Assembly: GCF_019703515.2 (NCBI RefSeq)
Contig: NC_059372.1
Coordinates: 14,650,492-14,714,491, forward strand
From: Myxocyprinus asiaticus
Lineage: Eukaryota > Chordata > Actinopteri > Cypriniformes > Catostomidae
Length of the DNA stretch: 64,000 bases
Reading direction: 5' to 3'
The translations under genes and the position numbers were made by a program. The notes beneath the pieces were generated by a model, which worked only from the letters and a program-made list of their open reading frames with translations, did not search any database and had not been told where the DNA came from. Of this stretch, positions 32,715 to 43,035 are shown piece after piece (position 1 is the stretch's first letter; each line of letters begins with the position of its first letter).

Positions 32715-32720
32715 AATAAA
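32715..32720 (+). terminator. Candidate cd34 polyadenylation signal
   Basis: AATAAA in TAGGAATAAAGTTTTAG, about 1.9 kb after the stop codon. Position-based inference. Confidence 0.4.
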
Positions 32721-33254
32721 GTTTTAGAAAATAAATGGATGGGCTTATTATTCATTTCTACTGTACACATACTTTGTGTGCCTGGGATCCAGAAGATCCA
32801 CTTTTTTATTTAATTGGCAGAGAGGTTGTTTACTCAAAATATTTGTTTGATATGAAATGCACACATATGCTCTATTTCTATAACTCCCCCTTTCCCTTAC
32901 ACACCTGCAAAGATTTGGCTGGTATCTAAAGGCGATTTGAGAAAACAGCTGGTTTGCATAAGAAATGCTGATGACATCATAGTGCAGGGATTTGGGTGGG
33001 GCTCTGAAAATCTCCCTCAGTTGTACTCTAATCACTTTAAGAGAAAGCAAGTCAGCATTTATTTGGTATTACTGATTGCTCTCTATATTTACCCTGAGAT
33101 AAAATTATGATCTATGGGATAAACTATACTATCATATTACAAAACATAATGTACAGGAACTAAAGCTTTACATTAATGTTAAACATTCTAAACCAGCAAT
33201 AACCTTATCAAAATGGGAACACTCAAAGCTAGAGCTGGAGTTAAGACCAGATCC

Positions 33255-33360
33255 AGACTAGATGTGTAATGGTTCAAATTTCTGACAGTTCGGTTTGTGT
33301 CACGGTTTTAGGGTCACGGTTTCGGTACGGTTCGGTATTTGCTTTGTTCAGAAAAAAAAT
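33255..33360 (+). mobile_element. hAT-like terminal fragment
   Basis: GTGTAATGGTTCAAATTTC, GGTTCGGTTTGTGTCACGG and CGGTACGGTTCGGTAT resemble the ends of fish hAT-like repeats. No second terminus was found. Confidence 0.35.
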
Positions 33361-33424
33361 ATTACTGCCAAATCCAAAGTATACTCTATTTGGTAAACAC
33401 TTCAACAGGTTTGCCCTTAAATAA

Positions 33425-33449
33425 CAATCATGGTTTTACAACATTAACC

Positions 33450-33487
<38 letters not shown>

Positions 33488-33700
33488 TAGCCATACTAAT
33501 CACAGTAACCACAAAATCAACATGATTACTGTCATGGTTACAATATATAGTAAAATCATGGTTACTATATGGAAACTACAGTATTACTGTTATAAAGCCA
33601 TGCTTAATTGTATCAAAACCATGATTTCTGCTCAGAAAACCATGGAGACAGCAGTCATGGTTACTACAATATTACTGTAGTAAAACCATTGTTAATTTTC
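33425..33700. repeat. 'ccatggttac' repeat with (ATA)n
   Basis: An ATAATA tract at 33446-33487 followed by complementary motifs (CATGGTTACTAT, TACTGTAGTAAAACCAT, AACCATGATT). It is a palindrome-rich interspersed repeat, distinct from but similar in style to the CATGGTAC array downstream. Confidence 0.55.
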
Positions 33701-34074
33701 AGCAGGGTCCTTAGCTAAATAAATAAATAAAACATTTTCTCTAATTACTCAATCAACATTTTAACTTAATACCTGCACTATTATGCTACATGCATCAACA
33801 TAAAGTGCATTTCAAACTCATCTCAACATATATTTAATATTCAGAAGCTTGCTATTTAAATGCATACGAGAAGGGATGTTGTGATAATGCTGCTTGAGTA
33901 TTTTAATCATATGTGGAAATCCCACATACGGCAATGAACAACCCAAGCGCTTGTGTGCAGAACAGTGATGTCTGACAAAAATACACAACGTAAATAGGGT
34001 AACAAAAAAACAAAAAAAAAAGCTTGCTGGGTCATGAAAAGATGTCACTTTGACTAGTGTTTAAATAAATTAAA

Positions 34075-34190
34075 TTCTAACTTTAAGCTTAACCATAACC
34101 CTAACCTAATCCTGAACCTAATTCTAACCCCGAACCTAATTCTAACCCCAGCCTTAACCTTACTAAGCCTAACCCCACAGTCACTAAGTT
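34075..34190. repeat. Degenerate telomere-like CCTAAC array
   Basis: Successive AACCATAACCCTAACCTAAT, CTGAACCTAATTCTAACCCC units. Related to TTAGGG by composition but irregular. It may be an interstitial telomere-like tract or a simple C-rich satellite. Confidence 0.5.
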
Positions 34191-34259
34191 CTGTACTTGT
34201 CACTAGACTACAATAAAGCAAAATGTTTGTCAGTGCTGGTGCTTTTCAGGAAAATCTGA

Positions 34260-36245
34260 CCCTGCCCTAACAAAAAAAGCACTGTGATGGCACAGTTGCA
34301 CAATGATGGTATCTAGTGTTAATACCATAGTACTTTTATATATTCCATGGTATCCCCATAGCACATGTCCAAAAAACATGGTATTGCAATGGTACATGTT
34401 CAAAAACATGACATTACTGTGGGACATATTAAGAAAAAAAAAACATATATGTTAAATGTTCAAAGAGCATGTAAGTACCATGGTACTTGTCCAAAAACAT
34501 ATTACCATGGCACTTGTCCAAAAAAAACTGGTATTACCATGGTATATGTTAAAAAAGCATGCAAATACCATGGTACATCCTGTAAATTGTACAAGTACCA
34601 CAGTACATAATATTACCAAGGTACACTACCGGTCAAAAGTTTTGAAAAACGTATTCTTTATATAATTTTTATTTTATTTTATTTTATTTTTTTTCTTCAC
34701 ATTTTAGAATAATAGTAAAGTCATCAAAACTATGGAATAACATAAATGGAACTATGGGAATTATGTTGTGACTAAACAAAATCCAAAATAAATCAAAACT
34801 GTGTTATATTTTAGCATCTTCAAAGTAGTCACCCTTTGCCTAGAATTTTCAGACATGTACTCTTGACATTTTCTCAACCAACTTCTTGAGGTATCACCCT
34901 GGGATGCTTTTTAAACAGTATTGAAGGAGTTCCCGTCTATGTTGGGCACTTATTGGCTGCTTTTCTTTATTATTTGGTCCAAGTCATCAATTTCAAAAAC
35001 GTTTTATTTTTATTTTTATTATTATTAAATTTTAGTTTTATAATGAAATAAATTAATATGGTGGCACAATTATATTTTTGTCTACAAAACTAATTTCAAA
35101 CATTTAAGCATATGCCTTCAGATCAAAAGTTTTTTAAGATCATGAGAAACATTTCAGTCAAGTGTTTCAAAACTTTTGACCGGTGGTGTACATGTCCACC
35201 AAAAAACATAGTTTTGCCAAGTTATATGTTCAACAATCAAGCAAGTACTTGTCCAAAAAATAAAAAAAATTAAAAAAAAATAAACTTTTTACATGGTACA
35301 TAAAAAACATGGTATTACCATGGTGCTTGTCCAAACAATAACATGATTTTACCATGGTAAATGTCCAAAAACATAACATTGCCATGGTACATGTTAAAAA
35401 AAAAAATAGTATTACCATAGTATATTTTCAAAAAGGTCTTAGAATGGTCCTTATTTAAAAACAGGGTATTACCACTGCGCGTGCTCAAAAAAACCATGGT
35501 ATCACCATAGAACATGTAAAAAAAATAAATAAAAAAAAAACATAGCATTACCATGGTTCAAAAAGCATACAAATACCATAGTACTTGTCAAACTATGGTA
35601 AAAGTAAGGTATTACTATGGTACATGTCCAAAAATCATGGTATTACCATGATATTTGTTTAAAAACATGGTAAATGTTCAAAAAACATCGTATCACCATT
35701 GTGCATGTCCAAAAAACATGGTATTACAATGGTACATGTCCAAAAACATGATATTACCATGGTACATTTCGGGTAAAAAAATAGTATTACCACAGTATTT
35801 GTTCAAAATGCATACAAGTACCATGGTACTTGTCCAAAAACATGGTATTACTATTGTACATGCTCAAAAACCATGGTATTACCATGAAACTTGTTTAAAA
35901 ACATGGTAAATGTTCAAAAAAACATATCATCATTGTACATATCCAAAAAACGTGGTATTACCATGAAACTTGTTTAAAAACATGGTACATGTTAAAAAAA
36001 TATATAATCATTGTACATGTCCAAAAAACATGGTATTACCATGGCATAAGTCCAAAAACATGGTATTACCATGGTACATGTCTAAAAAAACATAGTATTA
36101 ACATAGTACAAAAAAAATACATACCAAAAACAATGGCATTACTATGGAATATGTCCAAAAATATGCTAGTACCATTGTACAAAAAACATGGTATTACCAT
36201 AGTACATGTAAAAAAAAAAGACATGGTAATATCATGGTACATTTT
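34260..36245. repeat. CATGGT-type hairpin minisatellite, array 2
   Basis: Dozens of units built around ACCATGGTACATGTCCA plus AAAAACATGGTATT, with a period of about 35-40 bases. Many units contain CATGGTATTACCATG, a perfect six-base stem with a three-base loop. A Tc1-type MITE at 34624-35188 splits the array. Several open frames in it (poly Tyr-His-Gly or Met-Val-Leu patterns) are repeat artefacts. Confidence 0.85.
34624..35188. mobile_element. Tc1/mariner-type MITE ('ctaccggtcaaaagtttt' ends)
   Basis: The left end CACTACCGGTCAAAAGTTTT pairs with the inverse of AAAACTTTTGACCGGTGGTG. TA target copies lie at 34622-34623 and 35189-35190. About 565 bp, no coding capacity. It sits inside a minisatellite unit, which reads correctly once the element is removed. 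Confidence 0.85.
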
Positions 36246-37024
36246 TGTTAGTGTGACCAAGCCCAAGTCAAAGCCAGTCAAAAGAGCAATCTTGGGTTTA
36301 TCTATTATTCTGGCTTTTTATATGCATGTATGTAAGTGTGTAAGAGAGTCAGAGATTAAACTCAAACACATCCAAACTCCCACTCAAGGTAGCAGGGTGT
36401 TTCCTCGCCTTGTCAGCCATCTGTGGGTGGGTCTCTGAGTGTTGTCGCAGCTGCGAGGTTCGTCGATTTTTCCCTCGCCACACTCCAATGGTTAGATACT
36501 CTCACCGAGGAACAGAGTGAGAGAAGAAAAAGAATGTTAAGTGTCAGCATTCAGGCCACACCGGCCAAGGGAGGGGAGCTAGGAGAATCCCACGAGAGTT
36601 TTTTGTCAGTACTGATGGAGTGAAAGATAGAGAACTCTAATGGCATGTCAGGGTGAGGTAGTAAAGTTCAGCTCTACGTCATTTGTTTAGGCTAGAACAC
36701 TTGAAATGAACATAAATATCGCACCGGGAGTCTATGGTTCACGTTACTCTGATAACTTATGGCTTCCTGTACTGACTGGAGACCACCTCTCATTTTAACT
36801 TTAAGTTTTGGAATGGGTCTTATATAATAATTGCAATAATTTATAATTAACTAAACGTCTTTGCATAAGTCCCTATGGTTTCGTTTTTCTTTCACCTTAT
36901 TGCCTAGTGATGACAATCCAGTGACTTGTGCTTTATGAAAAATGAGAAATGCAATGTGTTTCATTGTAAGCCTGATATTTACAGTGTCTGCAATGCACTA
37001 AAAAATGTCAATGTATATAAATAT
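36246..37024. other. Intergenic stretch, no gene recognised
   Basis: Unique-looking sequence without a supportable exon. A 66-codon frame at 36423-36623 has no recognisable features. Confidence 0.4.
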
Positions 37025-37410
37025 ATATTAGGGTCATCAGAATTAACATGTTAACACATGCGATTACTTTAAAAAGCATTGATTTTTCTTAATTGCGATT
37101 AACACATTTACCGTTAATACAGCATAAACACTGGTGTGAAGGGAGTCATTACACTGATGCACACGCCACAAACAGACACACAACAGCGCCTATAAGCTTA
37201 GCATAAAACAGTATAACGCGGCGGTCCCATAGACATTCTATGGGCGGTACTGTCAGAACACGCTAGTTGACTGTTACGCTTTCTCCTATAATAGAGCTGC
37301 GGAGGTTGTAATCTCAGTAAATAAAAGAATCTCTGACAGCACTTCCCAATGTCAGTGATAAAATGATGGAGAAAGGAGCTCTTAGCACTATTTGTGTAAA
37401 GATGCTGGCA
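37025..37410. mobile_element. hAT-like repeat fragment ('gttaacacatgcgatta')
   Basis: AGAATTAACATGTTAACACA, ATGCGATTACTTTAAAAAG and TTGCGATTAACACATTTACC are diagnostic of a fish hAT-like repeat. The right end is replaced by another repeat near 37410. Confidence 0.45.
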
Positions 37411-37800
37411 ATGGCAATGACAAAGACGATGACGTGAAGATGAAGAACCCAAGTGCAGTTTATTTACAAACGTGATAACCAGTAACCCTATCTACAAACG
37501 TAAAACATAAAATATAAACATGAACTTGACTATGACTAGAGTTAAAACTTGACTTGACATAAACATAACATGGCTTGATTTGGCTAGAACAAAACACATC
37601 CACATACATACAGTACTTGACAATGGACAATGGCAAACATGAGGGCTTAAATACAAGACATGGGAGAATAAGAACCAATGAACAGACAGAACTCTAACAA
37701 GATAATTAAACAATAAACCAATGAAAACATGACACATGAACATGGAGGGAAAACATGAAATCACATGACAAGGGAACAGGAACTAAACTTTTCAAAATAA
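37411..37800. repeat. Interspersed repeat ('cagtttatttacaaacgtga')
   Basis: GAACCCAAGTGCAGTTTATT followed by repeated TAAACATGAAC / GACTTGACATAAACATAACA motifs and GAACATGGAGGGAAAACATG. Recognised as a common cyprinid dispersed element by pattern; no ORF. Confidence 0.4.
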
Positions 37801-37964
37801 AAGACATGAATCAACAAAATACACATGACAATTTGATGTACAAACCAAGCCCAGATGGGATTGTGATAGAAATCAAGTATTTTTCAGCCTATGCAAGGCG
37901 CTTTTTATTTACCACAGAAGCACACCAAGCCTTAACTACCTCCGAAACGCAGAATGAGACGTTT

Positions 37965-38326
37965 TTGTCTGCAAGCGCTTTTCAGGTGGAGTTCAAAGCG
38001 GCGTTTGACGCTGGCATTGACGCTCTGATGCGAATCATGAGCGCATCTTCACGATAGCTGTAACAAAGAAGATAGCCACAGTCTACCAGCTGATTAATAT
38101 TGTGGAGGATGAGAGTTTAGGAATGCCCATTGCAATGAATACGCAACTTATGTGAGGACTAGTTCTTTCAATTAGTCAAACTCCCACTTAGACTTTGGGA
38201 AATGTTTAATGTTACTTGAATTGGTTTTATTTTAGTGCATTTATATCTTTAAAAATGTGGAAGGCTTTATTTGGAAAATGTTAATAAAGCATTATATTGC
38301 TACATATTGTTTTGTTTTCTTTCCTA
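37965..38326 (+). repeat. Dispersed 3'-end module, copy B
   Basis: Homologous to the reverse complement of 1-350. A frame ends ...AFQVEFKAAFDAGIDAL and stops at 38057. In another frame KIATVYQLINIVEDESLGMP also has a counterpart in copy A (IATV...NNIVD). It ends with TGTTAATAAAGCATTATATT and TTTTGTTTTCTTTCCTA. I do not know the family. A frameshift separates the two conserved peptides, so both copies are probably decayed coding 3' ends. Confidence 0.6.
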
Positions 38327-38404
38327 ACGTGGAAATAATTTTGACAAGAAAAGATGTAGTGTCAAATGATGTCAGCACTTTTAAAACTGTAATCGACTGA
38401 AAGC

Positions 38405-38428
38405 ACTAATAAATATATATATATATAC
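38405..38428. repeat. (TA)n microsatellite, left flank of Tc1 element
   Basis: TA run that continues on the other side of the transposon (39974-39990). Confidence 0.85.
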
Positions 38429-38628
38429 AGGTGCATCTCAATAAATTAGAATGTCGTGGAAAAGTTCATTTATTTCAGTAATTCAACTCAAATTGTGAAA
38501 CTCGTGTATTAAATAAATTCAATGCACACAGACTGAAGTAGTTTAAGTCTTTGGTTCTTTTAATTGTGATGATTTTGGCTCACATTTAACAAAAACCCAC
38601 CAATTCACTATCTCAAAAAATTAGAATA
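38429..38628 (+). repeat. Left terminal inverted repeat, 200 bp
   Basis: Carries outer GTGCATCTCAATAAATTAGA and inner TATCTCAAAAAATTAGAATA motifs. The shared CTCAAxAAATTAGAAT core suggests an IR/DR arrangement with two transposase sites per end (inference). Confidence 0.85.
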
Positions 38629-38706
38629 CATCATAAGACCAATAAAAAAACATTTTTAGTGAATTGTTGGCCTTCTGGAAAGTATGTTAATTTACTGTAT
38701 ATGTAC

Positions 38707-39710
38707 TCAATACTTGGTAGGGGCTCCTTTTGCTTTAATTACTGCCTCAATTCGGCATGGCATGGAGGTGATCAGTTTGTGGCACTGCTGAGGTGGTATG
38801 GAAGCCCAGGTTTCTTTGACAGTGGCCTTCAGCTCATCTGCATTTTTTGGTCTCTTGTTTCTCATTTTCCTCTTGACAATACCCCATAGATTCTCTATGG
38901 GGTTCAGGTCTGGTGAGTTTGCTGGCCAGTCAAGCACACCAACACCATGGTCATTTAACCAACTTTTGGTGCTTTTGGCAGTGTGGGCAGGTGCCAAATC
39001 CTGCTGGAAAATGAAATCAGCATCTTTAAAAAGCTGGTCATCAGAAGGAAGCATGAAGTGCTCCAAAATTTCTTGGTAAACGGGTGCAGTGACTTTGCTT
39101 TTAAAAAAACACAATGGACCAACACCAGCAGATGACATTGCACCCCAAATCATCACAGACTGTGGAAACTTAACACTGGACTTCAAGCAACTTGGGCTAT
39201 GAGCTTATCCACCCTTCCTCCAGACTCTAGGACCTTGGTTTCCAAATGACATACAAAACTTGCTCTCATCTGAAAAGAGGACTTTGGAACACCGGGCAAC
39301 AGTCCAGTTCTTCTTCTCCTTAGCCCAGGTAAGACACCTCTGACGTTGTCTGTGGTTCAGGAGTGGCTTAACAAGAGGAATACGACAACTGTAGCCAAAT
39401 TCCTTGTCACGTCTGTGTGTGGTGGCTCTTGATGCCTTGACCCCAGCCTCAGTCCATTCCTTGTGAAGTTCACCCAAATTCTTGAATCGATTTTGCTGGA
39501 CAATCTTTTTCTTCAACACTTTTTCCTTCCACTCAACTTTCTGTTAACATGCTTGGATACAGCACTCTGTGAACAGCCAGCTTCTTTGGCAATGAATGTT
39601 TGTGGCTTACCCTCCTTGTGAAGGGTGTCAATGATTGTCTTCTGGACAACTGTCAGATCAGCAGTCTTCCCCATGATTGTGTAGCCTAGTGAACCAAACT
39701 GAGAGACCAT
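38707..39710 (-). pseudogene. Tc1 transposase pseudogene (DD34E), lightly broken
   Basis: A likely start is MGKTADLTVVQ at about 39674. It is followed by a helix-turn-helix (KPQTFIAKEAGCSQSAVSKH), a frame change near 39515, an IVQQNRFKNLGEL..ATTHRR region, and SDESK with the first Asp. A second break falls near 39190-39205. The last block has QQDLAPAHT with the second Asp, SPDLNPIENLWG with Glu 34 residues later, and the usual C-terminus KGAPTKY. All three catalytic residues survive, but two frame breaks and an apparent small deletion after GRKKC prevent a full product. Confidence 0.85.
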
Positions 39711-39772
39711 TTTGAAGGCTCAGGAAACCTTTGCAGGTGTTTTGAGTTGATTAGCTGATTGGCATGTCAAAA

Positions 39773-39973
39773 TATTCTAATTTTTTGAGATAGTGAATTG
39801 GTGGGTTTTTGTTAAATGTGAGCCAAAATCATCACAATTAAAAGAACCAAAGACTTAAACTACTTCAGTCTGTGTGCATTGAATTTATTTAATACACGAG
39901 TTTCACAATTTGAGTTGAATTACTGAAATAAATGAACTTTTCCACGACATTCTAATTTATTGAGATGCACCTG
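39773..39973 (-). repeat. Right terminal inverted repeat, 200 bp
   Basis: Inverse of 38429-38628 with no difference noticed by eye. Confidence 0.85.
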
Positions 39974-39995
39974 TATATATATATATATATACACA

Positions 39996-40044
39996 TACTA
40001 CCAGTCAAAAAATTTTGAAACACCTCACTCATTCTTTATTAATA

Positions 40045-40084
<40 letters not shown>

Positions 40085-40226
40085 TATTTTTTTATTTTTT
40101 TTTTTTTTCACATTTTAGAATAATAGTAAAGTAAAATCAAAACTATGGAACAACAGGAATTATGTTGTGACTAAAAAAATACTAAATAAATAAAAACTGT
40201 TATTTTTAGCATCTTCAAAGTAGCCA
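39996..40226. mobile_element. Truncated copy of the 'ctaccggtcaaaagtttt' MITE
   Basis: Left end CTACCAGTCAAAAAATTTTG, then a TTA-rich tract, CACATTTTAGAATAATAG, AACTATGGAA and TTTAGCATCTTCAAAGTAG, matching 34624-34835. The right half is missing. Confidence 0.75.
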
Positions 40227-40722
40227 GCTCCACTTGTTGAGATCTGCTACATGGGAATTGTATTCATGTCTAACTGTGCAGCAGCAGGTCATACATGCTT
40301 GATGCAGCATGTCTTGTGTTTTTCTAATTGTGTAGCAGCGGCATGTCTACATGCTTCACTCTCTGTGTCTCTGTATGTTCTAGCAGTAGCAACTCTCCGT
40401 ACTTGCTCTGCAGCAACAGCAACAGCAGCAGCAGCAGCAGCAGCATAGCAGATCTAGTCCGCTCAGTACAATATTCTATCAATATGTCATACCCACATTA
40501 ACATAATAAATCTTTACAAGAGCTGTCATGACTGAATTAGCAATATAATGATAATGGCAAAACCAATCAGACCACACCCCCTAATAAATAACAAGCCTGG
40601 TGCTACTAACAAGTCTCTACCATCTACACCAGTGGTTCTCAACTTAGGGGCTGGGGCCACCTTGGGGGCCTCAGCAAACTTCTAAGAGGGCCTCAAGATG
40701 ACTTCAAATTATTTAAAATGAG
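40227..40722. other. Intergenic stretch with (CAG)n
   Basis: Contains a CAG-rich tract at about 40410-40445 and a hAT-like solo end (CAGTGGTTCTCAACTTAGGG) at 40631. No gene recognised; the 65-codon frame that ends in poly-Ala is the CAG tract. Confidence 0.45.
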
Positions 40723-41714
40723 TTAAAGGTGCATTCAGTAGTTTGGAGCCAATTTAAAAAGTTTTACACATTAACGAATGAATTGTGTTTTTATGAGTGA
40801 TCTGAATAGTGTACACTCACATGAGATGAAGACTGTACTCATAATAGTTTTCTATAAAAAGTGTTTCATTCTACATGGTGCGGGTCACCCCTTCAATGTG
40901 TTTCACCATGTTGAAATCACATGACCGGCGGAGTTTCACTAAACATCAAAGAAGAGAATTCTCATGCTTATTGGCTGCCGCTTGTGTAGATACTCTTGGT
41001 TATGCTTAGAACAGTATTGTTTGGTGACGCAAAGAGAATCTGACCTGATTCAAGCAACTTGCTTTAGGCAAGAAGACAGAAAAACTGGCAAAGGCAAAAA
41101 ACTAGAGTAAACATCAGTAACAGTAAAACATCTACATCTTCATTCGTTTAGTGCAATGTAGCTTGGTACAGCGATTGTTGTGGGTTTTATGTAAACCATG
41201 ACGTTGGTTTCTTGGAAACAAAATGAGTTCTTCAAATACAGTATTCATGGACATGCTACATTTGATCATCAAAAGCAATTCTAATCTTTACCATATCATT
41301 CTGTATCGCTAGATAACTGAGGTTTATTTCACGCTAAGCAGTTCTCTAATAAAGGTAATAACTGTCTTTAGAAATAATGTGAAATGTAGACAGTCTCCAA
41401 AGATTATTGATATGAGGGCCAATAATAATCTCTCCTTAACAGTAGAAGCATGTTCACTTGATTTCTGACATTTGTTTTTAGGCAAAGCAATTATATTATA
41501 GGAATAATAAATAACTTTAGAAAGTCCCTCAAACTCTGACATTTTCCAGATGCAAATGATATTCCAAAGCTGACAAGGGCAGCAGAGACAATCATGCTGA
41601 TCCACGTCGAAAGATGGCAGTACAGCGTCTAACACCACTGTAACATCGGTACTTAAAGTACACGAAGAAGAGCAATGCTAACGCTAACTAGAGAACTGCT
41701 AAATGCCCCTTTAA
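40723..41714. mobile_element. TTAA-flanked non-autonomous element, about 1 kb
   Basis: Left TTAAAGGTGCATTCAGTAGT and right GAACTGCTAAATGCCCCTTTAA are imperfect inverted ends, with TTAA at both outer edges. This is the target preferred by piggyBac- and Kolobok-type transposons. A 104-codon minus-strand frame (41324-41638) shows no transposase motif. Confidence 0.55.
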
Positions 41715-42114
41715 TAAGCTATAATGTAATAATATAACTTGCAATAATATATATATATATATATATTTTAAATGCTTAAATCCACTAAAAATCAAGATGT
41801 ACAACATGTAAACTGCCATCATATTTTTTAGTTTAATTCAACAACTCAGTTCAACAACTGTTATTATTAAAGAACATTCAGTTCTTGAAATGTGTGGAAT
41901 CACAAAGTGGATCATGATGAATTATTTTAATGTACTAATGTTTCAGGTTTCTGTTAATACAGTTTGAAAACAAGACATTTTTGTCATCATTCACATCAAC
42001 ATCAACAATCACATCAACAACCATTTTGCATAAAACACTGGGTTTCTACATTGGATTTCAATTACATTGGAATTAAATTCCTCACAATAAGCAGAGGTTA
42101 TAATAAATTGAAAC
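41715..42114. other. Intergenic stretch with (TA)n
   Basis: TA run at 41747-41766; otherwise nothing recognised. Confidence 0.4.
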
Positions 42115-42258
42115 CCTCATCATTTGTCCTTATTTACTCACCCCATGTCATTCCAAACCCATTTGACTTTCTTTCAGTGGAACACAAAAGCAGGTATTTT
42201 AAAGAATGTTCACACTGCCCTTTTCCATTTAAAAAAGCGTTCAGTGACGTCAATACAG

Positions 42259-42462
42259 CAGGGGCATAGCAATCATTTCAGAAGTGAGGGGGACAGAATG
42301 CTCAGAGTAAAACCAGAAAAAAGTAACCAAGTTTTCTGTTTTGGCTTGTCTTTGACGTAATTGTGTTTATAGCATACTGTACTGGTATACACTCATTTTA
42401 GTTCGACGGCCAGACTTTTATTAAAGATATGAGGACACGACCCTGCGTATCCTACGACCATG
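42259..42462. mobile_element. hAT-like MITE with perfect 8-bp target duplication
   Basis: Ends CAGGGGCATAGCA and the inverse of TCCTACGACCATG share 9 of 13 positions. CAATACAG is present at 42251-42258 and again at 42463-42470. 204 bp, no coding capacity. Confidence 0.7.
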
Positions 42463-43035
42463 CAATACAGTGATGCACCATAATAGTCCATATGACTTGT
42501 GCACTATAGTCAGGGATGAATTAACCACTGGGCCAATTGGGCTATTGCCCAGGGGCCTCTAAACCCAAAGGGCCCTGAGCTCGAAATCAATTATTTATTT
42601 ATTTTGAGATACCTATTATAAATCCACGTAAATGTCAGCCTTATGTGAAACACTATTTGTTCAGCCGAATGCGTGCCAGATGACAGCAGCGCAAGCTCAG
42701 GGAATCTGCGTCTCACATGTGTAGCGCGTTTATTTGAATGCTGATGGTTTAAATTCATATAAGCGACAGAATTCATGCAACAGTATAGAGGACTTTTAAG
42801 TCCTGCATGCATTTAATGTTTAATGATAAAGAGAATGATGCCTTAATACCCTAAATATGTGCACGGTAATCTTTTGTAATATTTGAATAACCACGAGAGT
42901 TCAAGATTGGTTATTGTTTTATTTGTCAGGACTCGCGACTCAGGAATAAAGAACATTTAGATGTGTCAAACACAATCTCAGAAAGCAGGGAATAAAATGC
43001 ACAGTAAACTATGAGCCTAAATTGCACAATACATA

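Larger units (their letters stand above)
30816..32740 (+). other. cd34: cd34 3' untranslated region (inferred)
   Basis: No coding sequence follows the stop. The best polyadenylation signal is AATAAA at 32715-32720 with a TG/T-rich stretch after it. Earlier AATAAA hexamers lie in the A-rich run at 31611-31640. The interval includes a complete TTAA foldback element and a G12 run at 32166-32177. The exact end is inferred. Confidence 0.45.
38429..39973 (-). mobile_element. Tc1-like transposon with 200-bp inverted repeats
   Basis: Termini CAGGTGCATCTCAATAAATT at 38429 and its inverse ending at 39973, each next to TA. The inverted repeats run about 200 bp (38429-38628 and 39773-39973) and look identical by eye. 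The transposase is on the minus strand and only mildly broken. The arm identity points to recent insertion into a (TA)n tract. Confidence 0.9.

Noticed and set aside
34075..34190. Interstitial telomere
   Set aside because: The CCTAAC units are irregular and short; no run of exact TTAGGG/CCCTAA repeats, so kept only as a telomere-like C-rich repeat.
34365..36438. Several plus- and minus-strand frames rich in Tyr-His-Gly-Thr-Cys or Met-Val-Leu patterns
   Set aside because: They are translations of the CATGGT minisatellite in different frames, with no splice or start context.
40251..40448. Small protein ending in poly-alanine
   Set aside because: The tail is a (CAG)n microsatellite and the rest has no recognisable feature.
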